Shown here one piece after another: positions 50,841 through 59,737 of a DNA stretch of 64,000 bases. The translations under genes were made by a program, and so were the position numbers. The notes below the pieces were generated by a model. That model searched no databases. It saw only the letters and a program-made list of their open reading frames with translations, and was not told the origin of the DNA. Positions within the stretch are counted from its first letter, which is position 1. Every line of letters starts with the position of its first letter. The DNA comes from Arthrobacter tumbae (GTDB lineage: Bacteria > Actinomycetota > Actinomycetes > Actinomycetales > Micrococcaceae), in assembly GCF_016907495.1 (NCBI RefSeq), contig NZ_JAFBCC010000001.1, positions 1,488,001 to 1,552,000 on the forward strand, in the 5' to 3' direction.

Positions 50841-51560
50841 ATGGCATTCGACCGGTACCCCATCCGCCGCCTGGAGGAGAGCCGGGACAACGCCTTGCCG
50901 CGCACTGCATGGCCCGCCACGCTGGCGCCGGTTGCGCAGGTGCTTCGGGATGGACTGGACCTTGGCCGGGCCACCGTCCTTGTCGGCGAGAACGGCTCTG
51001 GGAAATCGACGCTGATCGAGGCGATCGCTGAGGCGTACGGTCTCTCGGTCGAGGGCGGATCCACCGGGGCGCGGCACAGCACGCGGGCCTCGGAGTCCGG
51101 GTTGAGTGAACACCTGCAGCTGGTCCGCAATGCCGGAACCACGCGGCGCGGGTACTTCCTGCGAGCGGAGACCATGCACGGGTTCTTCACCTACCTGGAG
51201 AAGAACCCGAGTACCCGCGGAGACGCAGCGTTCCACGACATGTCCCACGGCGAATCCTTCCTGGAACTGGTGGCCGACCGCTTTCGCGGAGCAGGGCTGT
51301 GGGTGCTGGATGAACCGGAATCGGCGTTGTCCTTCTCCGGCTGCCTCGCGCTGGTGGGGGTGCTCAAGCAGCTGCTCGCCGACGGCAAGTCGCAGGTTCT
51401 CCTGTCCACGCACTCCCCGGTTCTTGCTGCCCTTCCCGGCGCGCAGATTCTAGAGGTGGGCGAGTGGGGGCTGCGCGAACGGGAGTGGGAGGACCTTGCG
51501 CTCGTGGACAACTGGCGCGGGTTTTTGAAGGCGCCGACACGGTACCTGCGCCACATCTAG
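50841..51560 (+). CDS. AAA-family (ABC-type) ATPase
   Basis: A soluble 239-residue ATPase with Walker A VLVGENGSGKSTLIEAIAEAYGL (about 55), signature-like DMSHGESFLELVADRF, Walker B GLWVLDEPESALSFSGCLALVGVL and switch histidine QVLLSTHSPVLAALPG. There are no membrane segments. Such short ATPases resemble SMC/RecF-like or predicted ATP-binding proteins of unknown partners. It is divergent from the photolyase gene across only about 42 bases, and its ATG has no ribosome site but a CAGACT box nearby. A link to DNA repair is an inference from that neighbour. Confidence 0.8.
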   Translation: MAFDRYPIRRLEESRDNALPRTAWPATLAPVAQVLRDGLDLGRATVLVGENGSGKSTLIEAIAEAYGLSVEGGSTGARHSTRASESGLSEHLQLVRNAGTTRRGYFLRAETMHGFFTYLEKNPSTRGDAAFHDMSHGESFLELVADRFRGAGLWVLDEPESALSFSGCLALVGVLKQLLADGKSQVLLSTHSPVLAALPGAQILEVGEWGLREREWEDLALVDNWRGFLKAPTRYLRHI

Positions 51561-52285
51561 CGCTGGGCACCCGTCCACACGTAGAACTTCTCCGGCCTGC
51601 CCGCGGCACCATACTTCGGCACAATGCGCGCACTGCCCTTCGTCACGAGGTACTCGAGGTATCTCCGCGCGCTCACCCTCGCGAGGCCAAGCTGGGCTGC
51701 GACCTCGGACGCAGAGAAGCCGACGCCGGAGGCCCGGAGCGCACCGACCACGGAGTCAAGGGTGGGCTGGGACAGGCCTTTCGGCAGCGAGCCTCCGGGC
51801 ACCGGAAGCTGCACCTGCGGCGCCTCGGTGGGCGTGGCGGCAAGCAGTCTGTCGATACGCTCCTGATCCAGCGGCCCCGCTGAGAACGAGCTGTGCTCCA
51901 CGATCCTCGCCCGGTGTTGCACGTAGTCGTCCAGCCGCCCCATCAGGACCTTCGAGTTGAATGGCTTGACGAGGTAGTGCAGCACCCCGCCGGCCATCGC
52001 AGCGCGCACCGTTTCGAGTTCCCGGGCGGCTGTGATGGCAATGATGTCCACCGGGTCACCGGGGATATTGCGGGCAGCGCGCAGCACATCGATTCCCGAC
52101 ATGTCCGGCAGGTGAATATCGAGCAGCATCAGTTCCGGCTTCAGTTCGCGCACCTTCTCGAGCGCTTCTCCGCCGGAATTCGCCACGCCGACGACGTCGA
52201 AGCCTCCGTGCGCGAGCAGGAACCCCGAGTGCACACCGGCAATCTCCTGATCGTCGTCGACGACCAGCGTTCGAATGAGGCTCAC
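51557..52285 (-). CDS. CitB/DcuR-type response regulator
   Basis: A 242-residue regulator. Receiver domain 1-125 with acidic pocket LVVDDDQE, phosphoacceptor in ELMLLDIHLPDMSG, AITA switch threonine and the conserved lysine in HYLVKPFNSKVLMGRL. The C-terminus has a winged helix (LRASGVGFSASEVAAQLGLARVSARRYLEYLVTKGSARIVPKYGAAGRPEKFYVW) typical of regulators paired with CitA/DcuS sensors. It overlaps the kinase gene by four bases and the converging ATPase gene by four. The TctCBA carboxylate transporter across the divergent promoter is its likely target. Confidence 0.92.
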   Translation of the reverse strand: MSLIRTLVVDDDQEIAGVHSGFLLAHGGFDVVGVANSGGEALEKVRELKPELMLLDIHLPDMSGIDVLRAARNIPGDPVDIIAITAARELETVRAAMAGGVLHYLVKPFNSKVLMGRLDDYVQHRARIVEHSSFSAGPLDQERIDRLLAATPTEAPQVQLPVPGGSLPKGLSQPTLDSVVGALRASGVGFSASEVAAQLGLARVSARRYLEYLVTKGSARIVPKYGAAGRPEKFYVWTGAQR

Positions 52286-53892
52286 GGGGCGGGCACCCCG
52301 GCGTCGTGCGGTTCCATTGGGCGCGGGGCATCCTGCTCCGGCAGAACAGGCGCCGGGCCCAGTGTCACCGCAATGTGCGCGCCGCCCAGCACCGACTCTG
52401 TGAGCCTCACGCCGCCCGCGCGGCGCTCGGCGACACGTTGGACGAGCGCCAGCCCGAAACCGCGGGAACCTGCGCCTGCGGTGTCCTTGGTTGAGAACCC
52501 TGTTGCGAACACCTGCGAACGCAGATTTTCGGGGATGCCCGGGCCGTCGTCAGACACCGCGATGGAGCAGCCTGCGGCGTCCGAGGTCAGCCTGACGTGG
52601 ATTGTTCCGTTGGAACCGACAGCGTCGACGGCGTTATCGATGAGGTTCCCCAACACGGTCACCGGATCAGTGGTGCCGTCCGCCTCGAAGGCCGATGCCT
52701 CGTCGACGATCAGGCTGATGCCCTTCTCGGCACAGATGGTGGTTTTGGCCATGAGGAGGCCGGCGGCGTCCGGATCACTGACACCGGGCGAGAGGTCTCC
52801 GGACACCACCGATCCGCCATGGCCCGACCGGGAGATGAAGTCCACCGCTTTGTCCGTGCGGCCCAACTCGAGCAGACCCGAGATGACGTGCATCTTGTTT
52901 GCGAACTCATGTGCCTGGCTGCGGAGGGCTTGCGTGACATCACGCGCACCGTCGAGGTCCAGCAGCAGCTGGTGCAGTTCCGTGCGATCGCGCAGCACCA
53001 GGACCCTGCCCACGCGCCGGCCGTCGACAATGGCATCACTTGAGCGGGCGAGAAGCACCCGCTCACCCACCAGAACGGTTTCATCGGCGTCTCCTGCCGA
53101 ATCGAACATGCCGACAAGGGCTGGTTCCAGGACTGCGCTTGCCGGACGGCCCATCACCTCATCACCCAGGTCGAGCAGCCGGTTGGCCTCATCATTGAGC
53201 ACGGCCAGCCGTCCGCGTTCATCCAGCGCGACCACCCCTTCGCCGATGCCGTGGAGCATGGCGTCACGGGTCTCGAGCAGTGCTGCGATTTCTTCGGGCT
53301 CGAGCCGGTAGATGCGGCGCCAGATCAGCCGTGAGATCCAGATCGATCCAGCGGTTCCGGCAAGGGCAGCCACAACGAGCCAGGCAAGGAGCACCGGCAG
53401 GTCTTCCTGGAGATCCGCCGCGAGAGTCGACTCCAGGGTACCCACCGAGGCGGTCCCGATCACGGTGCCGTCCTCACCCCGGATGGGCACCTTCACGCGC
53501 CATGACTCACCCAGTGTTCCAGTCTGTGTGCCCACGAAAGTCTCGCCGGACAGCGGGACGGCTGGATCAGTCGACACCATCTGACCGATCATGTCCGGGT
53601 TCGGGTGTGAATACCGGATTCCGACGTCGTCAGTCACCACCACGTAGGTGACACCAGTGGCCTGCGTGGTGAGTTCGGCGATGGGTTGGATGACGGCGCT
53701 GGGATCAGCGTCGTCGAACGCATCCACGACGGACGGCAGCTGGGCGATCGATTGCGCCACTCCGACCATGCGGCCCTCATAGGCATCCCGAATCTGCTGT
53801 TCCTGCATCCGGACGGCGACGGTGCCCGCCACCAGCACAATGATCAGCACAATCAGCAGCTGCAGGAAGAACAGCTGTGATCTAAGCGACAT
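52282..53892 (-). CDS. CitA/DcuS-type sensor histidine kinase
   Basis: About 536 residues. Membrane helix 1 (LFFLQLLIVLIIVLVAGTVAV), an extracytoplasmic PAS-like sensor of about 130 residues with GVTYVVVTDDVGIRYSHPNPDMIGQMVSTDP and GTASVGTLESTL, membrane helix 2 (VLLAWLVVAALAGTAGSIWI), a cytoplasmic PAS (GIGEGVVALDERGRLAVLNDEANRLL), the histidine box ALRSQAHEFANKMHVISGLLELG, and the ATPase boxes NLIDNAVDAVG and SDDGPGIPENL, GSRGFGLALVQRV. Family sensors bind citrate or C4-dicarboxylates outside the cell. MSLRSQLFF is taken as the start, with AAGGA upstream; the frame is open above it. Confidence 0.92.
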   Translation of the reverse strand: MSLRSQLFFLQLLIVLIIVLVAGTVAVRMQEQQIRDAYEGRMVGVAQSIAQLPSVVDAFDDADPSAVIQPIAELTTQATGVTYVVVTDDVGIRYSHPNPDMIGQMVSTDPAVPLSGETFVGTQTGTLGESWRVKVPIRGEDGTVIGTASVGTLESTLAADLQEDLPVLLAWLVVAALAGTAGSIWISRLIWRRIYRLEPEEIAALLETRDAMLHGIGEGVVALDERGRLAVLNDEANRLLDLGDEVMGRPASAVLEPALVGMFDSAGDADETVLVGERVLLARSSDAIVDGRRVGRVLVLRDRTELHQLLLDLDGARDVTQALRSQAHEFANKMHVISGLLELGRTDKAVDFISRSGHGGSVVSGDLSPGVSDPDAAGLLMAKTTICAEKGISLIVDEASAFEADGTTDPVTVLGNLIDNAVDAVGSNGTIHVRLTSDAAGCSIAVSDDGPGIPENLRSQVFATGFSTKDTAGAGSRGFGLALVQRVAERRAGGVRLTESVLGGAHIAVTLGPAPVLPEQDAPRPMEPHDAGVPAP

Positions 53893-54102
53893 TGTCCGGA
53901 TCATCCTTCCATTCTCGCACGATCGGGTGTATGGAACCGGCGGTAGGCCGGCGCTGAAACCGGAATTTCTCCATGACCACAATGACCACTACGCACGTTG
54001 TGACCGTATGGTTTCCGCCCGGTTGATCCCTCCCTACGCTGGACCGGAACGTGTGGTGAGGCGCATCACATGTCAGAAGTGAACGTAGGAAGGTTCCACC
54101 CC

Positions 54103-55101
54103 ATGAAGCACGAGAGCACAATGAAGCGCTTGTCGGCTGCAGGCGTCATCGGCGTCGCATCTGTCCTTGCACTGTCCGCCTGCGGCAGCACGTCCGGCGG
54201 CACGGAAGCCGAGGCCGGAATCGACCGCCTCAACATCATCGTCCCCGCCGATCCGGGCGGCGGCTGGGACCAGACGGGCCGTGCCATGCAGAAGGATCTG
54301 CAGGACAACGACCTGGTGGGCAATGCGTCAGTCGTGAACGTCGGCGGCGCCGGCGGCACCAACGGCCTCGCCCAGCTGGCCACCGAGCAGGACCCCGACA
54401 CGCTCATGGTGATGGGCTACGTCATGGTCGGCGCCGTCGAGACCAACGCAGCCGAAACGCGTATTGAAGACACCACCCCCATTGCACGACTGACGGAAGA
54501 GCCGCTGATCGTCGTCGTACCGGCCGATTCACCGTTCCAGAGCATCGACGATCTGCTTTCCGCAGTCGAGGAGGACGGTCAGGGCGTGTCCATCACCGGT
54601 GGCTCAGCGGGCGGCGCGGACCACATCCTCGCAGGCCAGATGCTGAAAGAGGCCGGAATCGCGCCCGACAGCCTCAACTACATTCCCTACTCCGGTGGCG
54701 GTGAGTCGCTCGCTGCACTGCTTGGCAACAAGGTGTCTGCGGGCATCTCAGGCGTCGGCGAGTACGCAGAACAGGTCAAGGCCGGCAAGTTGCGTGCGCT
54801 CGCAGTGTCGGGTGCAGAGCCCGCGGCGCTACTGCCGGACGTGCCGACGCTGACGGACGAGGGCGTCGACCTGGTGCTGACCAACTGGCGCGGTGTTGTG
54901 GCGCCGGGCACCATCGACGAGGCGAAGGCAGCGGAGCTGACCGAACTGGTGACCGCAATGTCCGAGACCGAAGCCTGGCAGACCACCCTTGAGACCAACG
55001 CGTGGTCCGACGCGTTCCTGGCCGGCGAAGAGTTCGACGCCTTCCTGACCGAAGACATCGCCGCTGTGAAGACCACCCTGACCGAGATCGGTCTGCTGTA
55101 A
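54103..55101 (+). CDS. tctC: Tricarboxylate transporter substrate-binding lipoprotein
   Basis: Bug-family binding protein of a tripartite tricarboxylate transporter. The 332-residue precursor has a signal peptide with lipobox LALSAC, so the mature protein is a membrane-anchored lipoprotein. The binding fold shows LNIIVPADPGGGWDQTGRAMQKDL, VVNVGGAGGTNGLAQLATEQ, TPIARLTEEPLIVVVPADSPFQSIDDLL, GGSAGGADHILAGQMLKEAG and NYIPYSGGGESLAALLGNKV. GGAAGG precedes the ATG. First gene of tctCBA, divergent from the two-component genes. Confidence 0.94.
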   Translation: MKHESTMKRLSAAGVIGVASVLALSACGSTSGGTEAEAGIDRLNIIVPADPGGGWDQTGRAMQKDLQDNDLVGNASVVNVGGAGGTNGLAQLATEQDPDTLMVMGYVMVGAVETNAAETRIEDTTPIARLTEEPLIVVVPADSPFQSIDDLLSAVEEDGQGVSITGGSAGGADHILAGQMLKEAGIAPDSLNYIPYSGGGESLAALLGNKVSAGISGVGEYAEQVKAGKLRALAVSGAEPAALLPDVPTLTDEGVDLVLTNWRGVVAPGTIDEAKAAELTELVTAMSETEAWQTTLETNAWSDAFLAGEEFDAFLTEDIAAVKTTLTEIGLL

Positions 55102-55106
55102 CGGCG

Positions 55107-55655
55107 ATGAGCTCTTCAATCAACGGGGCGCCGGGCGGAAGCGGCACCAAAACCGCGCCCGCCCGGCCCCTCGGCGAACTGATCTTCGCGGGAATGATCG
55201 TCTGCGTCGGCGTCGTCGGTTTCATTGCCGGCTCGCAGATTCCCATCCCGCCGTCCGCCGGCGTTGTTGGCCCCCGCGCCTTCCCGTTCATCGTCTCCGG
55301 CATCATGGTGGCCATCGGCATTGGGCTGGTCATCCAGCTCCTTCGCGGGCACACCGGTGCCGCCGAGGAAGGCGAGGACATTGACCCCGACGTGAAGACC
55401 GACTGGCTCACCGTCGGCAAGCTCGTCGGGTTCCTCGCTATTCACATCGCGCTCATCGTTCCCCTCGGCTGGCCGGTAGCGGCCGCCGTCCTATTCTTCG
55501 GTGCTGCGTGGTCCCTCGGCGCGAAGCCGTGGTGGCGCAACGCAATCATCGCCGTCGTTCTCGCGCTGATCCTCCAGTTCGTGTTCGCGGGCCTCCTCGG
55601 AGTCTCGCTGCCGGCCGGTTTCCTCCTGGAAGGAGTTGAAATCTTCAATGGATAA
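55107..55655 (+). CDS. tctB: Tricarboxylate transporter small membrane subunit
   Basis: A 182-residue protein with four hydrophobic segments (GELIFAGMIVCVGVVGFIAGSQIP; AFPFIVSGIMVAIGIGLVIQLL; LVGFLAIHIALIVPLGWPVAAAVLFFGAAWSLG; AIIAVVLALILQFVFAGLLGVSLP), the layout of TctB. It starts five bases after tctC and its end overlaps tctA by eight bases. Confidence 0.92.
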   Translation: MSSSINGAPGGSGTKTAPARPLGELIFAGMIVCVGVVGFIAGSQIPIPPSAGVVGPRAFPFIVSGIMVAIGIGLVIQLLRGHTGAAEEGEDIDPDVKTDWLTVGKLVGFLAIHIALIVPLGWPVAAAVLFFGAAWSLGAKPWWRNAIIAVVLALILQFVFAGLLGVSLPAGFLLEGVEIFNG

Positions 55656-57207
55656 TTTCATGGCACTGCTTGAGGGTTTCAGCGTCGCGATGCAGCCCAT
55701 GTACCTGCTGTACGCGCTCGGCGGCGTGCTGGTGGGTACCGCGGTGGGTGTCCTGCCGGGCATCGGCCCGGCCATGACCGTGGCACTGCTCATGCCGATC
55801 ACCTACAGCCTTGACCCGACGGCGGCCATCATCGTCTTCGCGGGCATCTACTACGGCGGCATGTATGGCGGCTCCACGACCTCGATCCTCCTCAACACAC
55901 CCGGCGAATCAGCCTCCATTGTCACCGCCCTCGAGGGCAACAAGATGGCCAAGGCCGGCAGGGGCGCCGCTGCACTGGCGACGGCGGCGATCGGCTCGTT
56001 CATTGCCGGAACCGTCGCCACCGTGCTGCTGAGCTTCGTGGCGCCCTATGTCGCCGAATTCGCCGTGCAGATCGGGCCCACCGAGTACGTGGCGCTGATG
56101 ATCGTTGCGTTCCTGACCGTCGGGGCACTGCTCGGTGCCTCCGTGCTGCGTGGGCTCGCGTCGCTGGCGCTGGGCCTGTTCATCGCCCTGATCGGCGTCG
56201 ACGCACTGACCGCCCAGCAGCGGTACACCTTCGGCAACCCGTTCCTGGCGGACGGTATCGACGTCGTTCTTGTGGCCGTTGCGCTCTTCGCGGTCGGTGA
56301 GGCGCTCTACGTCGCTTCCCGCCTCCGCCACGGTCCCGTGAAGGTGATTCCCGTGGCTGGGCGCTGGACCAACTGGATGCGCAAGGATGACTGGAAGCGG
56401 TCCTGGAAGCCCTGGCTTCGCGGAACGTTCATCGGCTTCCCCGTGGGAACCATTCCCGCCGGCGGTGCGGACGTCGCGACCTTCCTGTCCTACGCCTCCG
56501 AACGGAAGCTGGCCAAGGGTGAGCGGAAGAAACAGTTCGGCAAGGGCGCTATCGAAGGCGTCGCCGGCCCGGAGTCAGCCAACAACGCGGCTGCTGCCGG
56601 TGTCCTCGTTCCGCTGCTGACCCTCGGTATTCCGACGACGGCCACCGCCGCCATGATGCTGGTCGCATTCCAGCGCTACAACATCCAGCCCGGACCTCTC
56701 CTGTTCGAGGTTGAGGGTGCACTGGTGTGGGCGCTGATTGCGAGCCTGTACGTGGGTAACCTGATGCTGCTGGTCCTGAACCTGCCGCTGGTGGGCATCT
56801 GGGTGAAGATCCTGCAGATCCCGCGGCCCTACCTCTACTCCGGCATCCTCGTCTTCGCGGCCATGGGCGCGTTCTCGGTGAACTTCACCCCGGTGGACGT
56901 GTTTGTCCTGCTGGTAATCGGCGTACTGGGGTTCTTCATGCGCCGTTACGGTTATCCGATCGCGCCGATGGTGGTGGGTCTCATCCTCGGTCCGATCTTC
57001 GAGGATCAGTTGCGGCGTTCGCTCGCCATCTCGCAGGGTGACCCGACCGCGCTGGTGAGCACCCCGATCTCCGCGACCATCTACGTGGTGCTCATCGTAA
57101 TCTTCGTTCTCTCCTTCTGGTTGAAGAAGCGCCAGCGGGCCATGGAGTCCGAGGTCGTGGAAGAGACACCGGCAGCAGCCGTTGACCTGAAAGAAGGCGG
57201 AAGATGA
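55648..57207 (+). CDS. tctA: Tricarboxylate transporter large membrane subunit
   Basis: Main channel subunit, about 519 residues with some 12 membrane segments. TctA features are [62 protein letters not shown] near the N-terminus and [66 protein letters not shown] in the repeat half. An AAGGAG site precedes the ATG. Substrate is likely citrate or a related tricarboxylate, given the CitA-type sensor. Confidence 0.94.
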   Translation: MDNFMALLEGFSVAMQPMYLLYALGGVLVGTAVGVLPGIGPAMTVALLMPITYSLDPTAAIIVFAGIYYGGMYGGSTTSILLNTPGESASIVTALEGNKMAKAGRGAAALATAAIGSFIAGTVATVLLSFVAPYVAEFAVQIGPTEYVALMIVAFLTVGALLGASVLRGLASLALGLFIALIGVDALTAQQRYTFGNPFLADGIDVVLVAVALFAVGEALYVASRLRHGPVKVIPVAGRWTNWMRKDDWKRSWKPWLRGTFIGFPVGTIPAGGADVATFLSYASERKLAKGERKKQFGKGAIEGVAGPESANNAAAAGVLVPLLTLGIPTTATAAMMLVAFQRYNIQPGPLLFEVEGALVWALIASLYVGNLMLLVLNLPLVGIWVKILQIPRPYLYSGILVFAAMGAFSVNFTPVDVFVLLVIGVLGFFMRRYGYPIAPMVVGLILGPIFEDQLRRSLAISQGDPTALVSTPISATIYVVLIVIFVLSFWLKKRQRAMESEVVEETPAAAVDLKEGGR

Positions 57208-57596
57208 GTGCCGTTGTGCTGGGCTACGTGCCGAACGCGCTGGGGGACGCCGCTGCGAAAGCCGCGGTTGCCGAAGCTCGCCAACGCGGCGCGACACTCG
57301 TGGTGGTCAACACCACCAGGGCAGACCGCCTGGTGGATCCGGCCTACGCCGACGACGAGGACATGTCCCGCTTGCAGGACACGCTGCGGACCTCCGGAGT
57401 GGACTTCACCGTCCATCACGGAACGTCGAAGGACACCGCTGCGGAGGACGTGCTGGAGGCGGCTGTTCGCCATGCTGCCGAGCTCATCGTCATCGGGCTG
57501 CGCCACCGCACGCCCGTGGGCAAGCTCATCATGGGTTCCACCGCGCAGTCGATCCTGCTGGGCGCCGCGTGCAACGTGCTTGCGGTGAAGCCCTGA
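57204..57596 (+). CDS. Universal stress protein (UspA family)
   Basis: A 130-residue cytoplasmic protein with the ATP-binding motif G-2x-G-9x-G-S/T seen in GLRHRTPVGKLIMGSTAQSILLGAACNVLAVKP and the opening strand VVLGYVPNALGDAAAKAAVAEA. Its ATG overlaps the tctA stop (ATGA), so it is the last gene of the transporter operon. UspA domains joined to TctA-type operons suggest a nucleotide-sensing accessory, though no mechanism is known to me. Confidence 0.9.
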   Translation: MSAVVLGYVPNALGDAAAKAAVAEARQRGATLVVVNTTRADRLVDPAYADDEDMSRLQDTLRTSGVDFTVHHGTSKDTAAEDVLEAAVRHAAELIVIGLRHRTPVGKLIMGSTAQSILLGAACNVLAVKP

Positions 57597-57599
57597 CGC

Positions 57600-57641
57600 C
57601 CGTTCCTGGTGCAAGTCGGTCCCATTCCGTGCAGGTTTGAG
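57600..57641. repeat. Degenerate pair of TGCAC-type repeats
   Basis: Read leftward, CTGCACGGAATGGG and TTGCACCAGGAACGGG occur 24 bases apart after the universal stress gene. They resemble the TGCACGAAACGG pair at 15301-15343. The relation is tentative. Confidence 0.3.
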
Positions 57642-57653
57642 TACACACAGAAA

Positions 57654-57693
57654 GAGGCCCGCGGCGTGTCGTTCCAGACACGCCGCGGGCTTC
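57654..57693. terminator. Strong intrinsic terminator of the tct operon
   Basis: GCCCGCGGCGTGTC (57657-57670) and GACACGCCGCGGGC (57677-57690) form a perfect 14-base stem with a six-base loop, extended by three weaker outer pairs. It separates the tct operon from the converging AHSA1 gene and can serve both. Confidence 0.92.
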
Positions 57694-57718
57694 TCCCGTA
57701 CCTGCGAGGAACCGGCGG

Positions 57719-58219
57719 TCAGACGCTGGCCCGCTCTGCCAGGATCCCGTCGATCTGGCCCATGGCCTCCTTGAGCCCCTCTTCCATGCCCATCTCCAGC
57801 ATCTGCTGAAGCTGCTCGGCGTTCTCAAAACTGGATGCCACCGTCATGCGGGTGCGGCCGGCTTCAACCTCCTCAAGGGTGACGACGGCGTGCGTCTCAC
57901 CCATATCGCCCACCGGCGCACCGGACTCGTCGGCAAAGCCGTCGTTGAACTCCAGCCGCCGGGGCGAGTCGATGGCGGTAAACTTCCACCAGCCGCGGCT
58001 CTTCTCCCCTTCCGGCCCGGTCATGAAGTAGCTTGACGAACCGCCCTCGCGGAACTCGTGCTTGTCGAACGTGGCCGGCCACGTCGGAGGGCCCCACCAA
58101 CGCTCGAGCTGGCGCGGATCCTCCCATATCTGCCAGACGCGATCGACGGCGGCGTCAAACTCCGCGACGATGGTGAAGCTGAGCGCCTCGATGTCCTTTT
58201 CACTGCTGATGACAGCCAT
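57719..58219 (-). CDS. SRPBCC/AHSA1-family protein
   Basis: A 166-residue START-like protein. DRVWQIWEDPRQLERWWGPPTWPATFDKHEFREGG, the strand set through SYFMTGPEGEKSRGWWKF and the long C-terminal helix EQLQQMLEMGMEEGLKEAMGQIDGIL are typical of the AHSA1 branch. It lies 26 bases downstream of the ArsR gene in the same direction, the usual pairing. Ligand unknown. Confidence 0.9.
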   Translation of the reverse strand: MAVISSEKDIEALSFTIVAEFDAAVDRVWQIWEDPRQLERWWGPPTWPATFDKHEFREGGSSSYFMTGPEGEKSRGWWKFTAIDSPRRLEFNDGFADESGAPVGDMGETHAVVTLEEVEAGRTRMTVASSFENAEQLQQMLEMGMEEGLKEAMGQIDGILAERASV

Positions 58220-58245
58220 GATGATTACCCTTTCCTGATTTTCGA

Positions 58246-58581
58246 CTACTCATCCTCGGCGAGGATTTCGGCGATCCGGTCGACGCGTTGCCGCCAGATC
58301 TTCTCGTACTCGTCAAGCAGATGCCGCGCCCTCCGAACTGCTTCCCGGTTAGCACGCACCATCTGCTCCCTTCCGCGTTTCTCCTTGGTGACCAAAGACG
58401 CCTGTTCCAGCACCGCTACGTGCTTCTGCACCGCCGCGAAACTCATGGCGTAGTGCGCAGCCAGGGCTGAAACCGAGTGCTCCTCGCTGATGGCGCGGAC
58501 AACGATGCTGCGCCGGGTGCTATCCGCGAGAGCGTGGAACAACCGGTCCACTTCAGATTCTGAGAGCTGATCTACAACCAT
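58246..58581 (-). CDS. ArsR-family transcriptional regulator
   Basis: A 111-residue winged-helix repressor (VDRLFHALADSTRRSIVVRAISEEHSVSALAAHYAMSFAAVQKHVAVLEQASLVTKEKRGREQMVRANREAV). It lacks the Cys metal site of arsenic sensors and belongs to the group that partners AHSA1 proteins. The start codon is inside the dyad CTACAACCA-TT-TGGTTGTAG, and a TAATCT -10 box eight bases upstream implies a leaderless mRNA and autorepression. Confidence 0.9.
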   Translation of the reverse strand: MVVDQLSESEVDRLFHALADSTRRSIVVRAISEEHSVSALAAHYAMSFAAVQKHVAVLEQASLVTKEKRGREQMVRANREAVRRARHLLDEYEKIWRQRVDRIAEILAEDE

Positions 58582-58591
58582 TTGGTTGTAG
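58572..58591 (-). promoter_or_regulatory. ArsR-type operator over its own start codon
   Basis: CTACAACCA (58572-58580) and TGGTTGTAG (58583-58591) are perfect nine-base arms with a two-base centre. The ATG of the ArsR gene lies within it (58581 downward). Confidence 0.78.
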
Positions 58592-58636
58592 ATTATTCCT
58601 CTGCCGTGGCCGGGTCAAGGGTTTCCGGGCATTTTC

Positions 58637-59179
58637 CTAAAGGACCGTGTAACGGGTCTGCACGGCTCCGCCCGTGAGTGCCCTCACGTCATCCAGTTGC
58701 AGCCGCACATCGGCCGGGAGCGCGCCGAACAGCGGTTTCCCTTCGCCAATGAGCACAGGCACCCGCGTAAGGGTGATGGTTCGGATCAAACCAGCGGCAA
58801 GGAAGGTGCGTACAGTCCTGCCGCCGTCGACATAGACGTTGCGGGCGCCGTCGTCGTCCAGCAGTTCAGTGGCCTCATCCAGTGAGCGAACGATTCGGAT
58901 GCGGGCATCATCTGTCTGGAGCGTCGTACTCAACACGATCACCGGCGTATCGCCGTAGAACCACTCCCCCATCCCCTGCACTACCTCGTAGGTGCTTCTT
59001 CCCATCACCAGGTGATCGACCGACGCCATGAATTCAGTGAAGCCTGAAGCATCGGGGTCGTTGGCTTCCCCGGAGGCCGCGTCGCCCGTCAGCCAATCGA
59101 GACTGTCGTCGGCTCTGGCGATCATCCCGTCGACGCTCATGCCAATGAACACATGCCCGGACCACTGTCGCTGAGTCAT
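58637..59179 (-). CDS. Dihydrofolate reductase-like (RibD C-terminal) protein
   Basis: A 180-residue oxidoreductase-like protein of the RibD C-terminal/DHFR family common in Actinobacteria. Marks are GHVFIGMSVDGMIARADDSLDWL, DHLVMGRSTYEVVQGMGEWFYGDTPVIVLSTTL, ARNVYVDGGRTVRTFLAAGLIRTITLTRVPVLIGEGKPLFG. NADPH binding is likely; the substrate is unknown. A TACGAT box six bases before the ATG suggests leaderless transcription. Confidence 0.9.
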   Translation of the reverse strand: MTQRQWSGHVFIGMSVDGMIARADDSLDWLTGDAASGEANDPDASGFTEFMASVDHLVMGRSTYEVVQGMGEWFYGDTPVIVLSTTLQTDDARIRIVRSLDEATELLDDDGARNVYVDGGRTVRTFLAAGLIRTITLTRVPVLIGEGKPLFGALPADVRLQLDDVRALTGGAVQTRYTVL

Positions 59180-59207
59180 GGAAGCATCGTAGACCCGGCT
59201 CGCAATT

Positions 59208-59705
59208 CTAGGGAGCGGCGGTGGCCTCGAACGGCAGCGCAGTTCCCTCGGGGAAGGGCAGAACGCCCTGAAAGGGGTTGAGAGTCATCCAGGCGCCCGA
59301 ATCTTCCCTGCCGAAGAAGATGATGCGCCCGTCAACCTCAAGCTGATCCTCGTCCGCATACTCGACGCCGGGAGAACAGCCATCCGCCATGGCTGCGATC
59401 CGGACGGTATCGCCGGCCGCGATGTCGCCGTCGGGGCTCGACTTCAGCACGTCCTGGACGTCGAAGCTATAGGCGCGGGCAGTCGCGGTGGGGCCGCCCG
59501 GGGGCACCTGGACCTCGCCGTCGCGCTCAAGGACCGCCCCAACCAGGACCAGCTCCGCTTCGTTGTACATGTCCTGTGGAGTTTCGTAGCCGGCCCAGGA
59601 GGCGCAGGCCTGGCCCGTGACGAACGGGGCACCCAACGCGCATCCGCCAAGCGCGGCAGCTGACACCACTGCCATCGCAAGCATCTGGCCGCGGCGCCGT
59701 CTCAT
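59208..59705 (-). CDS. Predicted lipoprotein, function unknown
   Basis: A 165-residue secreted protein. Signal peptide MLAMAVVSAAALGGC with a lipobox (ALGGC). The mature part begins APFVTGQACASWAGYETPQDMYNEAELVLVGAVLERDGE and reads like a small beta-rich domain (RAYSFDVQDVLKSSPDGDIAAGDTVRIAAM), reminiscent of NTR/TIMP-like secreted domains, but I would not assign a family. It carries a further Cys pair that could form a disulfide. Confidence 0.72.
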   Translation of the reverse strand: MRRRRGQMLAMAVVSAAALGGCALGAPFVTGQACASWAGYETPQDMYNEAELVLVGAVLERDGEVQVPPGGPTATARAYSFDVQDVLKSSPDGDIAAGDTVRIAAMADGCSPGVEYADEDQLEVDGRIIFFGREDSGAWMTLNPFQGVLPFPEGTALPFEATAAP

Positions 59706-59737
59706 GGACCAAGGCTAGTCCGCCCGAAGCACTGCGG

